The translations under genes were made by a program, and so were the position numbers. Below, piece after piece: positions 45,955 to 54,860 of a stretch of DNA of 64,000 nucleotides. Position 1 is the stretch's first letter. Every line of letters starts with the position of its first letter. Below the pieces are notes generated by a model that made no database searches, was not told the DNA's origin, and worked only from the letters and a program-made list of their open reading frames with translations. The DNA is from Rhodopirellula sp. Its GTDB lineage: Bacteria; Planctomycetota; Planctomycetia; Pirellulales; Thermoguttaceae. The stretch is from the NCBI GenBank assembly GCA_012728855.1, contig JAAYEH010000029.1, positions 1 to 64,000 on the forward strand, in the 5' to 3' direction.

Positions 45955-46386
45955 GCTCCGCAATCTCCAGTCCGAGAAACAAGCGATCGGCCACTTCCAT
46001 GCGGCCGGCCGAAACCCCGACAGCGAGCAAAAGTCGGACCAATCGAACCGGTCACCATCCCCGGCGAATCGCTGGTCGCCGGAAACCTGCTGTCCGATCC
46101 GGGTTCAATCCCTTTGAACCAACGTTCGGACCGAAGCGACATACCGCAGGTGCTGTTGTAAACTTTGCAAAATTTAACTTACAGCCTTGGAAACGCCAAT
46201 CCCAAATCCGGGTCGTGGCTGAGATGCCTAACAGGCCCAACACAGAACGGGGAATGGGGCCGAGCCAGACCTTCGCAAAACACGGAGATTGGACGACTTG
46301 GCGAGACACCTTAACCCATTCTTATTAGGGAGAACTGAAGTATTGGTGGCGGCATAAGTCCTCGTCTTGGGGGGATCTGCACTCGA
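45955..46386. other. intergenic region with an AT-rich spot
   Basis: No gene. A rare AT-rich stretch at about 46154-46187 contains TGTAAACTTTGCAAAATTT and ends with CTTACA, so TGTAA and TTACA face each other. It could be a promoter or operator for the peptidase gene, but nothing decides this. Confidence 0.3.
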
Positions 46387-47799
46387 CTAATCTCCCGCAA
46401 GCGATTCCGCCGGCCTTAGCGCGCCGAGGAATTGATCGGCCCACCAGAAAACGTCTTGGTCGTGGACGTTTCGCTTGAGTTCCAGCATCCTGGCGCGACG
46501 GTCGGGCAGAGGCATTTCCAGCGCCGTTCGCAGACCGGCGACGATGCTCTGGGGCGACTCGCCGTCGACCATCACGGCGTGTTGCGCGAACTGCCAGGCC
46601 GCGCCGGCCTGGTGACTGAGCACGAGCACACCGTCGCGCGGGGCGGCGGAAACGTATTCTTTGGCCACGAGGTTCATGCCATCGCAGCGAGGAGTGACGA
46701 TGCAGATTTTCGACATCTGCATCAGCGCGGCAACCTGCGCGCGTCGCCACCGTTCGGCGAACAGCCGGATCGCCTGCCAGGAAGTGTAGCGGTCGCGGAT
46801 CTCCGAGACGCCGTTTTCCACCTTCGCCTTTTCTTCACCGTAGGCGGGAATATCTTTGCGGGAGAGGTCGAGCATTTGAACGAGTGAGACCTGCTCGTGA
46901 TATTCGGGGTGTTTGTCGAGAAACATGCGGTAGGCTTCCAGGCGATTGGGGATCGCCTTGGTGTAGTCGAGCCGGTCCATGGAAAGGATCAACGTGTCGG
47001 CCATCGCGCCTAGTTTCCGCCGGACCGGCGCGGGATCCGCCCCACGTTCGAGCTGCGAAGGATTGATGCCGATCGGAAACGCCCCCAGCCGGATTTCCCG
47101 GCCGTTCAGTTCGAGCACCGCCTCGGATTCCGTCCGTGAGAGGAGCGTCGCGCCGGCGATCATGTCGGCGGCGGCGATGAAATTCTCCATGTAGGCCGGG
47201 ATATGGAAGCCGACCAGGTCGGCACCTAAAACGCCCGCCAGAATCTCTTCGGCCTGAGGCTGCCGGCACATCACATCGGCCGGAGGAAAAGGGATATGAA
47301 GAAAATGGCCGATCGGACACTCGGGCATCTCCTCGCGAAGGATCTGCGGCAGCAACATGAGGTGGTAGTCCTGAACCCAGATCATGTCGCCGGGCTCGGC
47401 GACATGGCAGGTCTGCTCGGCGAAGGTGCGATTCATGGCCTCGTAAGCCGGCCAATGCCGCGAGGCATCGCGAGACATTTTGTGAGTCATGTTGTGAAAT
47501 CGCGGCCAGAGATCCTGGTTGGCGAACTGCTTGTAGTAGGCGTCGTAAGCCCGCCGCGAAGGGATCACCGGATGATAGTAGACCCCACCGTCCCCAAGGC
47601 GAGCAAGCTCTTCCCGCCAGCGGGGATCGCGCTCGTCCTCGCACATGCCGCAAAACCCGATCCAGGCTCCGCCCACACGCGCCAACAGCGGCTTCATTGC
47701 GGTTACCAGCCCGCCGGCGCCCTCGCACACGGTGAATCCACCCTCTTCCCTCTCGAGCACCACGGGCAAACGATTGGAAACAACTACCAAACGTGACAT
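46387..47799 (-). CDS. otsA: alpha,alpha-trehalose-6-phosphate synthase (GT20)
   Basis: 470 residues; the ATG at 47799 has AAAGGA 8 bases upstream. GT20 motifs in order: SNRLPVV (8-14), the GGLVTAM glycine loop, MIWVQDYHLMLLPQILRE, GHFLHIPFPP, RLDYTKAIPNRLEA, and DGMNLVAKEYVSA. It joins UDP-glucose and glucose-6-phosphate to trehalose-6-phosphate for osmotic or desiccation stress. No phosphatase (OtsB) domain or gene is next to it, so dephosphorylation must be done elsewhere. Confidence 0.95.
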   Translation of the reverse strand: MSRLVVVSNRLPVVLEREEGGFTVCEGAGGLVTAMKPLLARVGGAWIGFCGMCEDERDPRWREELARLGDGGVYYHPVIPSRRAYDAYYKQFANQDLWPRFHNMTHKMSRDASRHWPAYEAMNRTFAEQTCHVAEPGDMIWVQDYHLMLLPQILREEMPECPIGHFLHIPFPPADVMCRQPQAEEILAGVLGADLVGFHIPAYMENFIAAADMIAGATLLSRTESEAVLELNGREIRLGAFPIGINPSQLERGADPAPVRRKLGAMADTLILSMDRLDYTKAIPNRLEAYRMFLDKHPEYHEQVSLVQMLDLSRKDIPAYGEEKAKVENGVSEIRDRYTSWQAIRLFAERWRRAQVAALMQMSKICIVTPRCDGMNLVAKEYVSAAPRDGVLVLSHQAGAAWQFAQHAVMVDGESPQSIVAGLRTALEMPLPDRRARMLELKRNVHDQDVFWWADQFLGALRPAESLAGD

Positions 47800-48157
47800 C
47801 ACAAGATCCTTTCCCTTTGAGAGATATCCTCCAAACCGAAGGAGAAGAGCCGCCTCTGGGACGGACCCGTTGCCGTAATGTTTGCGGAAACCATAGTCAG
47901 CCATGATAGCGTATCGCGCACCCGTTCGGCAAGCCGTGGCACCACCCGCATGAGCGGCACAGGGGCCGGCCGGGGAAATCCCCAAGGCTTCAAGAGTAGG
48001 GTTCCGCCCGGTCAGCGTGCCTATACCGAAGCCCGACGGAAAACTATCATGGAGTGACACCGCCGCTTCCGGGATAGGTAGTCCGACTACTGGCCAGCAG
48101 CCCGGCTGCCTGGGGTTCTGGCGGGCGGTTTGGTTCAACACGAGGGAGTGCGGCGGG
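47800..48157. promoter_or_regulatory. divergent region otsA / der
   Basis: Holds the start signals of both genes. A copy of CAGCAGCCCGGCTGCC at about 48096 belongs to the CAGCCCGGCT hairpin family but is only one arm. No other structure is evident. Confidence 0.35.
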
Positions 48158-49525
48158 ATGGGAGTACCGAATGTCGTCATTGTTGGCCGGCCGAATGTAG
48201 GCAAGTCGAGCCTTTTCAACTGGTTGGCGGGCCGGCGGTTGGCAATCGTCGACCCCACCGCGGGAGTTACCCGTGACCGGGTTTGCCAGCTCATCCAGGT
48301 CGAAGAGCGATTCGTGGAGTTGGTCGACACCGGCGGCATGGGCGTCGAAGACTCCGACGACTTGACCGCGCATATCGACGAACAGATCCAACTGGCGATC
48401 GACTCGGCCGCCGTGATTCTGTTTGTCGTCGATACGCGGAGCGGCCCGGTGGTTCTCGACAAGCAGGTGGCCAAGCGGTTGCGCGCGGTCGACGTCCCGG
48501 TGCTTTGCGTGGCGAACAAGACCGACACGAATGAAATGCTCTCCAATGCCGACGAGTTCCACCGCTTCGGTTTTTCGGTGTTGCCGGTCAGCGCCGAGCA
48601 GAAGCGTGGGCGAGAAGATCTGCTCGAGGCGATCCACCGGCACTTGCCCGCAGCCTCCACCGACGGCGAGGAGTTCACCGATCCGGTGATGAAGGTAGCG
48701 ATCGTGGGGCGGCGCAACACCGGCAAAAGCACCTTTGTCAACACGCTCGTGCAGGCCGAGCGGATGATCGTCAGCGAAGTCCCCGGCACGACTCGCGACA
48801 GTGTCGACGTCCGCTTCGAATTGGACGGGAAAGCATTCCTCGCCATCGACACGCCGGGAATGCGTCGCCGGCAATCGGTCGCCACCAACGTCGATTTCTA
48901 CGGGGTCCACCGCGCCGAACGGAGCATTCGGCGCTCGGACGTGGCCTTTCTGTTCTTTGACGCCGCGGAAACAATCAGCAAGGTCGACAAGCAACTGGCC
49001 GAATACATCGCCGGGCAGTTCAAACCATGTATCTTTGTCGTCAACAAATGGGATCTGCTGGCCGACTCCATGCCGACCCAACAATGGGCCGACTACCTGC
49101 GCGACACGTTCCGCACGATGGGGCACGTGCCGATCGCCTTTGTCACAGGTAAGGCCGGCAAGAACGTCAAGGCGCTTCTCAATCACGCCCAGCACATCTT
49201 CAAGCAGGCGCGAAATCGGGTCTCCACCGCCGGGTTGAACAAAGTCGTTCGTGCGGCACTGCAACACTCTCCGCCGCCGCTGCACCAGAATCGCCGTCCG
49301 AAGATCTATTACGCCACCCAGGTCGCTGTCGAACCGCCGACCATCGTTCTGTTTTGCAACGACCCGAAGTCGCTCTCGCGCCCCTATCAGCGGTATCTGC
49401 TCAGCGTGTTTCGCGATGAGTTGCTCTTCCCTGAAGTGCCGATCAAGCTTTATCTCCGCAAGAGGGAGTCGACCGACGAACGGAACGAAATCGATGCGAA
49501 ACTCACCGGCGGGAGCAAGCCGTAG
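48158..49525 (+). CDS. der: ribosome-assembly GTPase Der (EngA)
   Basis: 455 residues; GAGGGAG lies 11 bases before the ATG at 48158. Two GTPase domains in tandem: G1 GRPNVGKSS (10-18) with DTGGM and NKTD, then GRRNTGKST with DTPGM and NKWD. A C-terminal KH-like domain (about 360-455) ends LLFPEVPIKLYLRKRES. Der helps assembly of the 50S subunit and is essential in most bacteria. The next gene, a SpoU methyltransferase, starts directly after the stop codon, so the two may work together on rRNA. Confidence 0.95.
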   Translation: MGVPNVVIVGRPNVGKSSLFNWLAGRRLAIVDPTAGVTRDRVCQLIQVEERFVELVDTGGMGVEDSDDLTAHIDEQIQLAIDSAAVILFVVDTRSGPVVLDKQVAKRLRAVDVPVLCVANKTDTNEMLSNADEFHRFGFSVLPVSAEQKRGREDLLEAIHRHLPAASTDGEEFTDPVMKVAIVGRRNTGKSTFVNTLVQAERMIVSEVPGTTRDSVDVRFELDGKAFLAIDTPGMRRRQSVATNVDFYGVHRAERSIRRSDVAFLFFDAAETISKVDKQLAEYIAGQFKPCIFVVNKWDLLADSMPTQQWADYLRDTFRTMGHVPIAFVTGKAGKNVKALLNHAQHIFKQARNRVSTAGLNKVVRAALQHSPPPLHQNRRPKIYYATQVAVEPPTIVLFCNDPKSLSRPYQRYLLSVFRDELLFPEVPIKLYLRKRESTDERNEIDAKLTGGSKP

Positions 49526-50332
49526 TTGACCACGATCACCAGCCTGCAAAACCCGCGCGTCAAAGACGCCGTCCGACTCCGCAATCGACGCCACCGCGAG
49601 AAAGTAGGTCGGATCGTGATCGACGGGGCTCGCGAGCTGATCCGAGCGATTTCCGCCGGGGTGCGGCTGGTGGACGTGTTTGTCTGCCGTTCGCTCTGCA
49701 AAGGGGACGACGCAAACCGTGTGTTGGGCATGTTGCCGACCAGTGGCGCCGAAGTGCTGGAGGTGGCCGAGGCGGTCCTGGAAAAGGTGGCCTTCGGCGG
49801 CAGGGCGGAGGGCATGGTCGGGATTGCCGAAATGCCCGCGGCGAGGATCGAAGGCATCAAGCTTCCGCTCAATCCGCTGGTCGCCGTGCTGGAGGGGGTG
49901 GAAAAGCCGGGAAACATCGGAGCCGTGCTCCGCAGCGCCGACGCGGCGGGACTATCGGCGCTGATTGTCGCCGACGCCCGCACAGACCTCTACAACCCCA
50001 ACGCCATTCGTGCCAGCCTGGGGACGATCTTCACGGTTCCGGTGGCCGCCGCCACCACGTCCGAGACATCCGCCTGGCTTCGATGCCGCGGCCTCAACAT
50101 CCTGGCGGCTCGCGTCGACGGTTCGATTCCCTATACCGCAGCCGATTTCCGCGGTCCAACGGCAATCGTACTGGGCAGCGAGGCGGCGGGCCTAACAGAG
50201 GCATGGCGAGGCGCCAACGTTTCCGCCGTTCGACTCCCGATGCGCGGCACGGCCGACAGTCTCAATGTTTCGGCGACGGCCGCCGTATTGTTTTACGAGG
50301 CGCTCAGGCAGCGGACTACGCCTGATCCTTGA
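49526..50332 (+). CDS. SpoU-type RNA 2'-O-methyltransferase (TrmH/RlmB family)
   Basis: 268 residues from a TTG that directly follows the der stop; GGGAG lies about 10 bases upstream. The N-terminal L30e-like substrate-binding part (1-100) and the SPOUT knot: motif 1 EKPGNIGAVLRSADAAG, motif 2 IVLGSEAAGL, and motif 3 LPMRGTADSLNVSATAAVLF. It methylates ribose in rRNA or tRNA using S-adenosylmethionine. The exact nucleoside is not known. The coupling with der suggests a role in large-subunit rRNA. Confidence 0.88.
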   Translation: MTTITSLQNPRVKDAVRLRNRRHREKVGRIVIDGARELIRAISAGVRLVDVFVCRSLCKGDDANRVLGMLPTSGAEVLEVAEAVLEKVAFGGRAEGMVGIAEMPAARIEGIKLPLNPLVAVLEGVEKPGNIGAVLRSADAAGLSALIVADARTDLYNPNAIRASLGTIFTVPVAAATTSETSAWLRCRGLNILAARVDGSIPYTAADFRGPTAIVLGSEAAGLTEAWRGANVSAVRLPMRGTADSLNVSATAAVLFYEALRQRTTPDP

Positions 50333-50359
50333 GGCCCTCCCTTTCAAGAACTTCGTTCC

Positions 50360-50806
50360 ATGCCTGCCGAATTCCGCAAACTTGGAATGGTCTTTCTCTA
50401 CCCAGACAACTGGTCGCTCGATGAAACCGACTTGCTCGCCGGCCGCAATGCGGTCACCGTTTGCAGCCCCGAAGGGGCGTTTTGCTCGATCGGCATCCAT
50501 CCGCACGCGACCGACCCACGGGAATTGGCCGAGACGGCGGTCAACGCGATGAGAGAAGAATACAAGGAACTGGAGGTTGACGAAAGCCGGGAAGAATTGG
50601 CGGAGGAGGATCTCTGGGGCTACGACATCAGCTTTTATTACCTGGACCTGATCAACACGGCGACGATTCGCTGCTTTTCCACCGACGAGGCCGTCTACAG
50701 TGTCTTCTGCCAGGCGGAAGACAAGGATTTTGAACGATTGCGTCTGGTCTTTGCGGCGATCACCAGCAGTCTGATCCACAATCTCGATCGTCCCCATACC
50801 CCCTGA
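50360..50806 (+). CDS. conserved-looking small protein of unknown function
   Basis: 148 residues; no signal peptide or membrane helix. The first part reads KLGMVFLYPDNWSLDETD and the middle is very acidic (EEYKELEVDESREELAEEDL). The alternating hydrophobic pattern (YDISFYYLDLINTATIRCF, DEAVYSVFCQ) suggests a small alpha/beta fold such as those of the PsbP or Mog1 type; this is only a structural guess. It follows the methyltransferase gene by 27 bases and may be in its operon. Confidence 0.72.
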   Translation: MPAEFRKLGMVFLYPDNWSLDETDLLAGRNAVTVCSPEGAFCSIGIHPHATDPRELAETAVNAMREEYKELEVDESREELAEEDLWGYDISFYYLDLINTATIRCFSTDEAVYSVFCQAEDKDFERLRLVFAAITSSLIHNLDRPHTP

Positions 50807-51217
50807 CGCGGGAGTCTACCGCCCTTGCAGATTGAGGATTGACCGTCGAACAAGGGCATGGACGACGGCCACCGCACCGGATGGGGACGTTTCCGGCGTT
50901 TTGTAAGCTTTACAATGACACTCGACGCGAACCCGCGTGAAATCCGTGACGGCGCTGACTTCGTAAGCTATTCGCAGCCAAATGATTGCGACACGGCGAG
51001 CAGATAAACCCATGCTGCCGCCTTCAATTGGCGCGTTGTGTGCATATCGAACCGATCCGTGTTGAGTCGGCCAACCTGCTCGTCCTCGCGGATCCCGCAC
51101 CCCGAGAACCAAGCCAAGGAGCCGGCAATTGCCGCACGAACCGTGAATCTAAGGTGATTGGTCGCCGGAGTATGGCGATATACGACCCGTAACGGGAATG
51201 CCGGTTTTTCACGGGTG
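50807..51217. other. gene-free region ahead of an intrinsic terminator; possible ncRNA
   Basis: No supported gene. The near-palindrome TTGTAAGCTTTACAA at 50901-50915 is AT-rich for this genome. The stretch ends in a strong factor-independent terminator. A non-coding RNA or a long 3' untranslated region of the upstream operon would both fit. None of the common RNAs (tmRNA, RNase P, SRP) could be matched by eye. Confidence 0.3.
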
Positions 51218-51264
51218 AAGGGCTCGGTTTGCTGCATCCCCCACAGCAATCCGAGCCCTTTTTT
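51218..51264 (+). terminator. intrinsic terminator
   Basis: The stem AAGGGCTCGG-T-TTGCTG pairs with CAGCAA-T-CCGAGCCCTT: 16 base pairs with one T:T mismatch and a 9-base loop, followed by TTTT. The U-tract lies on the plus strand, so it ends plus-strand transcription from the 50.4 kb gene or from an RNA between. Confidence 0.7.
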
Positions 51265-51306
51265 CGGCCTGGTTCAAATCTCGACGTTGACAGGTAACAG
51301 AAAGTA

Positions 51307-51411
51307 GATCCCGCTTGCCGAGCGGGACCTGGGCGCGGAGTTGGCCTCCTATCGCCCCACCGAGTGGAAACTTCACTTAGCCGCTCAGGTTCCGCTCGGC
51401 AAGCGGGATCC
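51307..51411. repeat. inverted pair of TTGCCGAG-family hairpins
   Basis: Two hairpins, at 51307-51329 (arms GATCCCGCT and AGCGGGACC, loop TGCCG) and 51388-51411 (GGTTCCGCT and AGCGGGATCC region, loop CGGCA), are also complements of each other, so the whole 105-base unit is a large inverted repeat. They are the same family as the three hairpins at 29023-29110. Confidence 0.7.
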
Positions 51412-51561
51412 ACTGGCTGCGACCCGCTCTTGAACCAGGCCCTTTTCTCGTGGTTCTCACACCCGGTCGGATACTTGAGGCTGCCGGTGCCGCATCGATA
51501 TAATGGGGCAAAGCGGCGTCTCTCCGGCATCCGGGATGCAACACTTGGCCAGGAGACATCC

Positions 51562-51786
51562 ATGTCAGCGGCAGACCAAAACGCACCGATCACCCGCATC
51601 GGCGAAACCGCCGGACTCGTCTGGCGCGCTCTCACGGACAACGGCCCCTTGACGATCACCAAACTTGTCACAGCGGTCGGAGAACCGAGAGAAGCGGTGA
51701 TGCAAGCCCTCGGCTGGCTCGCTCGCGAGGGTAAAATCTCGATCGCGGAGGACGGCCGGAAGCGAATCATATCGCTTCGCTCGTAA
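51562..51786 (+). CDS. small winged-helix protein (DUF2582-type)
   Basis: 74 residues. AGGAG lies 7 bases before the ATG. It is a single winged helix: ITRIGETAGLVWRALTDNGP, LTITKLVTAVGEPREAVMQA, LGWLAREGKISIAEDGRKR, similar to PF10771. Proteins of this kind are stand-alone DNA-binding or complex-assembly domains; the target is not known. It is surrounded by hairpin repeats on both sides and has no operon partner. Confidence 0.8.
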   Translation: MSAADQNAPITRIGETAGLVWRALTDNGPLTITKLVTAVGEPREAVMQALGWLAREGKISIAEDGRKRIISLRS

Positions 51787-51823
51787 GGCGTGCGGCGGAT
51801 GATCCCGTTCCATCAGGATTCCC

Positions 51824-51857
51824 ATCAGCCCGGCTGCTTCCGAGCAGCCGGGCTGAT
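51824..51857. repeat. 15-bp hairpin, CAGCCCGGCT family
   Basis: Arms ATCAGCCCGGCTGCT and AGCAGCCGGGCTGAT around TCCG, behind the winged-helix gene and ahead of the convergent gene. A sister of the hairpin at 30615-30647. It could serve as a bidirectional transcription stop. Confidence 0.7.
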
Positions 51858-51940
51858 CAATGGATAAGCTTTCATCCGCCGCTCGCCCAAGCATCGGCAA
51901 GTGTTGAGGCCCTGCAATGACGCGGAGACTGTTCCTCACC

Positions 51941-52273
51941 TTATTCCTGTTCGACTCCCCGCTTCGCCCGCGCGGCGGCCTTCATTCGTTCGATCTCCAA
52001 GCGTTGTTCCGCAGAGAGGACCGCTTCGACCTCAGCATCGCGCTCGTCGATCAAGGCGGCCAATTGAACTTTCAGTGTTTCAATCCGTTCGTGATACGTT
52101 TGCTGAATCCCGTAGATCCTCTGACGCTGCTGCTCGTCAATCACTTTGGCGAAATAGGCGGGCAGTCTGCCGCGGAACTGCCTCAACGGGGCTGCCGGCG
52201 ATTGGGCAGCGGCTGCCGCGAAAATCACCATAACCAACCCAACCGCTACGCCCCTGGTCCATAGCTTGCTCAT
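51941..52273 (-). CDS. small periplasmic helical protein (Spy/CpxP-like)
   Basis: 110 residues; GGAGG precedes the ATG by 8 bases. The signal peptide ends AAAAAQSPAA. The mature part is all helical and highly charged, with the pattern VIDEQQRQRIYGIQQTYHER, then VLSAEQRLEIERMKAAARAK, similar in style to the LTxxQ motif of Spy/CpxP periplasmic chaperones. Identity to that family is not sure. Confidence 0.65.
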   Translation of the reverse strand: MSKLWTRGVAVGLVMVIFAAAAAQSPAAPLRQFRGRLPAYFAKVIDEQQRQRIYGIQQTYHERIETLKVQLAALIDERDAEVEAVLSAEQRLEIERMKAAARAKRGVEQE

Positions 52274-52629
52274 CGCAAGTCCTCCGAGGTAGTGTGAAAG
52301 AGAGACCTGAAACGGTTGGTACGCTTTTCGGCCATCATACTACGCCCGAGGAACCGGTCAACACCCCGCAGGAAAAAATCCGTAAGCCATTGGCTCGCAT
52401 TGATTTATGCCGCGGGTGGTTAAAAAAGAAAGATCATGGTACGACGTTCCTTCGTCATACCATGATCTCTATCCTAAAAACGGGACGATCCTGTCCCGCC
52501 CTCCCGACATTCATCGGTTATTATCGGAAAAGGCGGACGAACCACTCCAGGCGTTTTGACGAACAGGGAAGGAATCTTGCGTTCGAGCCCCTCAGCGGTC
52601 AGGATGGAATTCTGTGGAGGTTCGTGCCA
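52274..52629. other. leader region with two hairpins
   Basis: Between two divergently transcribed genes. A long hairpin at 52431-52468 has arms AGATCATGGTACGACG and CGTCATACCATGATCT (one mismatch, loop TTCCTT). A second at 52481-52498 has arms CGGGAC and GTCCCG. Both precede the GYF-protein gene by 130-200 bases and could lie in its 5' leader. Confidence 0.5.
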
Positions 52630-53742
52630 ATGAATCCGATCGAGTGGTTTTACGCGAAAGACAACAAGCGGCTCGGTCCGGTTTCGCCGGCCGAGCTGAA
52701 GCAACTCGTGGTGCGCGGAGAGTTAACGGGCGGCGATTTGGTATGGCGGCAGGGTATGAGCGATTGGACGCCCGCGCGCCGCGTCAAAGGACTGTTCGAC
52801 AAGGCTGCCGATCCCGCGGCAGCCATCGACGGAACTTCCAGCTCAGTCGGACCACGGGCGGTGTCCGCGTGGTCGGCGGTTTACCGACGGATGCGCGGCG
52901 GGGCGTCGCATCATGTTTTTGATGATTTATTGGACTTCGCTCGCTCCCATTTCACCACCCAGTTTGTGGAAACGACCTCGCGGCTCTTCGCCGCCTGCGG
53001 CTGCTACGGGCTCTATGCGGCGCTGGTATTGCTCATTGTGTATGCGGTAGCCGCCGGGCTTGCCGGCGCTGGGGCGGCGCGAGTACTGCCGGCGGTGATC
53101 GCCATTCCGGCGCTGATCGTTCTGCAATACGTAGCCGGCCGCTTTCTGGAAGAACTGGAGCGGTTGAATCGCGTAACGCCAGGGCGACTGACGTCTTCGG
53201 CCGTCCCCGATTGCTTCGCGCTGCTGAGCTTTTTTGTCGGCGCCACGTCGCTCTTGGGCCTGACCATCCTGGCCGTGCAAACCGAGCAATTCCATTGGAT
53301 CATCCCAGCTCTGGCGGTGTTTATCCTCTGCCAGTATATGGCTGCCATTGCCATCAATCTGGAGACCCTCTACATCACGATTACCACCACAGCCGTGGCC
53401 GGTGAAGAGGCTCTCAGCATTGTGTCGTTTTTTCTCAAGCTCCAACTTCGGATGGTGCCGGTCGCCTTCGGTGTGGGTGTGGTCTCGGGCACCGCCAAAC
53501 TGGCATTCGCCGCCTTGGAAGTGATTCTCCGCTCAAAAGAAACCAGTCTCCCTGTCGTGCTCAACGCATGGCTAGCAGCGATCTCTCCGTTCGGCCTATT
53601 ATTCGGCGCTGCGATTTTGCCGCTTGTCGTATACTGGTTCTTCCTTTTTCAGCATCTCATAATCGACATCCTGCGCGGAATCATTTCCCTCTCCAATCTT
53701 GCTGAACAGCGGCCCGCGGAGACCGAATCGGAGCGGTCGTGA
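52630..53742 (+). CDS. GYF-domain polytopic membrane protein
   Basis: 370 residues. The ATG at 52630 has GGAGG 9 bases upstream and starts exactly at the domain; an open frame upstream has no binding site. A GYF_2 domain (about 4-56: EWFYAKDNKRLGPVSPAELK, then GDLVWRQGMSDWTPA) is followed by a linker and five to six membrane helices (from about 120). GYF domains bind proline-rich peptides in eukaryotes; in bacteria they are found at the ends of membrane proteins of unknown function. It may act as a sensor or scaffold in the cytoplasmic membrane. Confidence 0.78.
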   Translation: MNPIEWFYAKDNKRLGPVSPAELKQLVVRGELTGGDLVWRQGMSDWTPARRVKGLFDKAADPAAAIDGTSSSVGPRAVSAWSAVYRRMRGGASHHVFDDLLDFARSHFTTQFVETTSRLFAACGCYGLYAALVLLIVYAVAAGLAGAGAARVLPAVIAIPALIVLQYVAGRFLEELERLNRVTPGRLTSSAVPDCFALLSFFVGATSLLGLTILAVQTEQFHWIIPALAVFILCQYMAAIAINLETLYITITTTAVAGEEALSIVSFFLKLQLRMVPVAFGVGVVSGTAKLAFAALEVILRSKETSLPVVLNAWLAAISPFGLLFGAAILPLVVYWFFLFQHLIIDILRGIISLSNLAEQRPAETESERS

Positions 53743-53841
53743 CCGGCGGCAAACCTCGCCGCTGAAAACTTGACTCGTGATGGGCGGGCGACTATGCTCG
53801 CTCATTGTGTCACCCAACCTGCCTGTTTCGAGGAGCCTGCC

Positions 53842-54462
53842 ATGAGACTGACCTGCATCCCAATCTCCCTCTGTTTGGCAATCGTTCTCGCACTCGCCGC
53901 ATGCGCGTCGGCGGAGGAGAAGAAAGGCGAATGGAAACCGCTCATGGATGGAAAGACCATGGCCGGTTGGCATCCGGTGGGCGACGGGCAGTGGACCGTC
54001 GAAGATGGCGCCTTTGTCGGACGGGCGAACAACGAGAAGCTCTACGGGCTTCTCTTCAGCGACAAGACGTTCAAGGACTTCACGGTCCGATTCAAGTTCA
54101 AGTGCCTCTCGGGCGACAGCGGATTCTACATCCGCACCGAGTTCAAAGAACCGGACAAGGCGAATGGTTTGCAGGTTCAGGTCGGCCGGCTGAAGAGCGG
54201 CGTAGGCGGGATCTACGAGAGTTACGGGCGGGCCTGGGTCGACAAGCCGACCGACGAGGAAGAGAAGTCATACACCCGCGACGACCAGTGGAATGAAATG
54301 GTCATCGACGCGCATGGCGGCAACGTGACCGTGACGGTCAATGGTATCAAGAGCGCCGAATTGAAAGATGACCCGGCCCAACAGGAAGGCCATTTCGCCC
54401 TGCAAATGCACGCCAACTGCGTGATGCACGTGATATTTAAGGACATCGAGATCAAGCAGTAA
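53842..54462 (+). CDS. exported DUF1080 (3-keto-disaccharide hydrolase-like) protein
   Basis: 206 residues; GAGGAG precedes the ATG. The signal region ALAACASAEE could be cut by signal peptidase I after ASA or be a lipobox (LAAC, Cys21). The rest is one concanavalin-like jelly roll of PF06439: PLMDGKTMAGWHPVGDGQWT, FKDFTVRFKFKCLSGDSGFY, GLQVQVGRLKSGVGGIYESY, and HFALQMHANC. Members bind or cleave oxidised disaccharides. The standard length is about 200 residues, so the gene is complete. Confidence 0.87.
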   Translation: MRLTCIPISLCLAIVLALAACASAEEKKGEWKPLMDGKTMAGWHPVGDGQWTVEDGAFVGRANNEKLYGLLFSDKTFKDFTVRFKFKCLSGDSGFYIRTEFKEPDKANGLQVQVGRLKSGVGGIYESYGRAWVDKPTDEEEKSYTRDDQWNEMVIDAHGGNVTVTVNGIKSAELKDDPAQQEGHFALQMHANCVMHVIFKDIEIKQ

Positions 54463-54860
54463 GGATCAGGGTGTGGAGCGCAAGGGGGTCGGGTGAAGAA
54501 TCGGAATAGTCCGTTTGCTGCTCATGTTCCACCGCAGTCACGATCAGGCTGTAACGTTCCCGTCAACCAATAATGATGTCAATGGGAGCTTCGCCCACGC
54601 AGGGTCAGAGTGCCGTTAGTCGTTAGCAAGAGACGTAACAGCCGCCTTGACGTCTAATGGCGATCGGCCCCCAACCTGCGCAATAACATGGACCTGTCCC
54701 CTTTGAATCCACCTGGAGGCGATGTGCGACGCATTACACAGCCGACCTGCACGGAGCGACAAGGGGACGGGACTCGTTTTTGGCCTCTTTTTGATTTCGC
54801 GGGGTCAACAGCCGGCGTGGGCTGGCCCACCCCTGACGATGACTGCCGAACCCCGCTTGG
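54463..54860. other. gene-free region with broken GGACCTGTCCCC repeat
   Basis: About 400 bases without a gene. GACCTGTCCCC at about 54691 and GGGGACGGGACTCG at about 54763 are loosely complementary and look like a decayed member of the GGGGACAGGC palindrome family. Confidence 0.35.

Noticed and set aside
47800..48888. In-frame upstream extension of otsA on the minus strand
   Set aside because: The extension is antisense to der and lacks trehalose synthase similarity; the ATG at 47799 has a good ribosome site and the standard N-terminus SRLVVVSNRLPVV.
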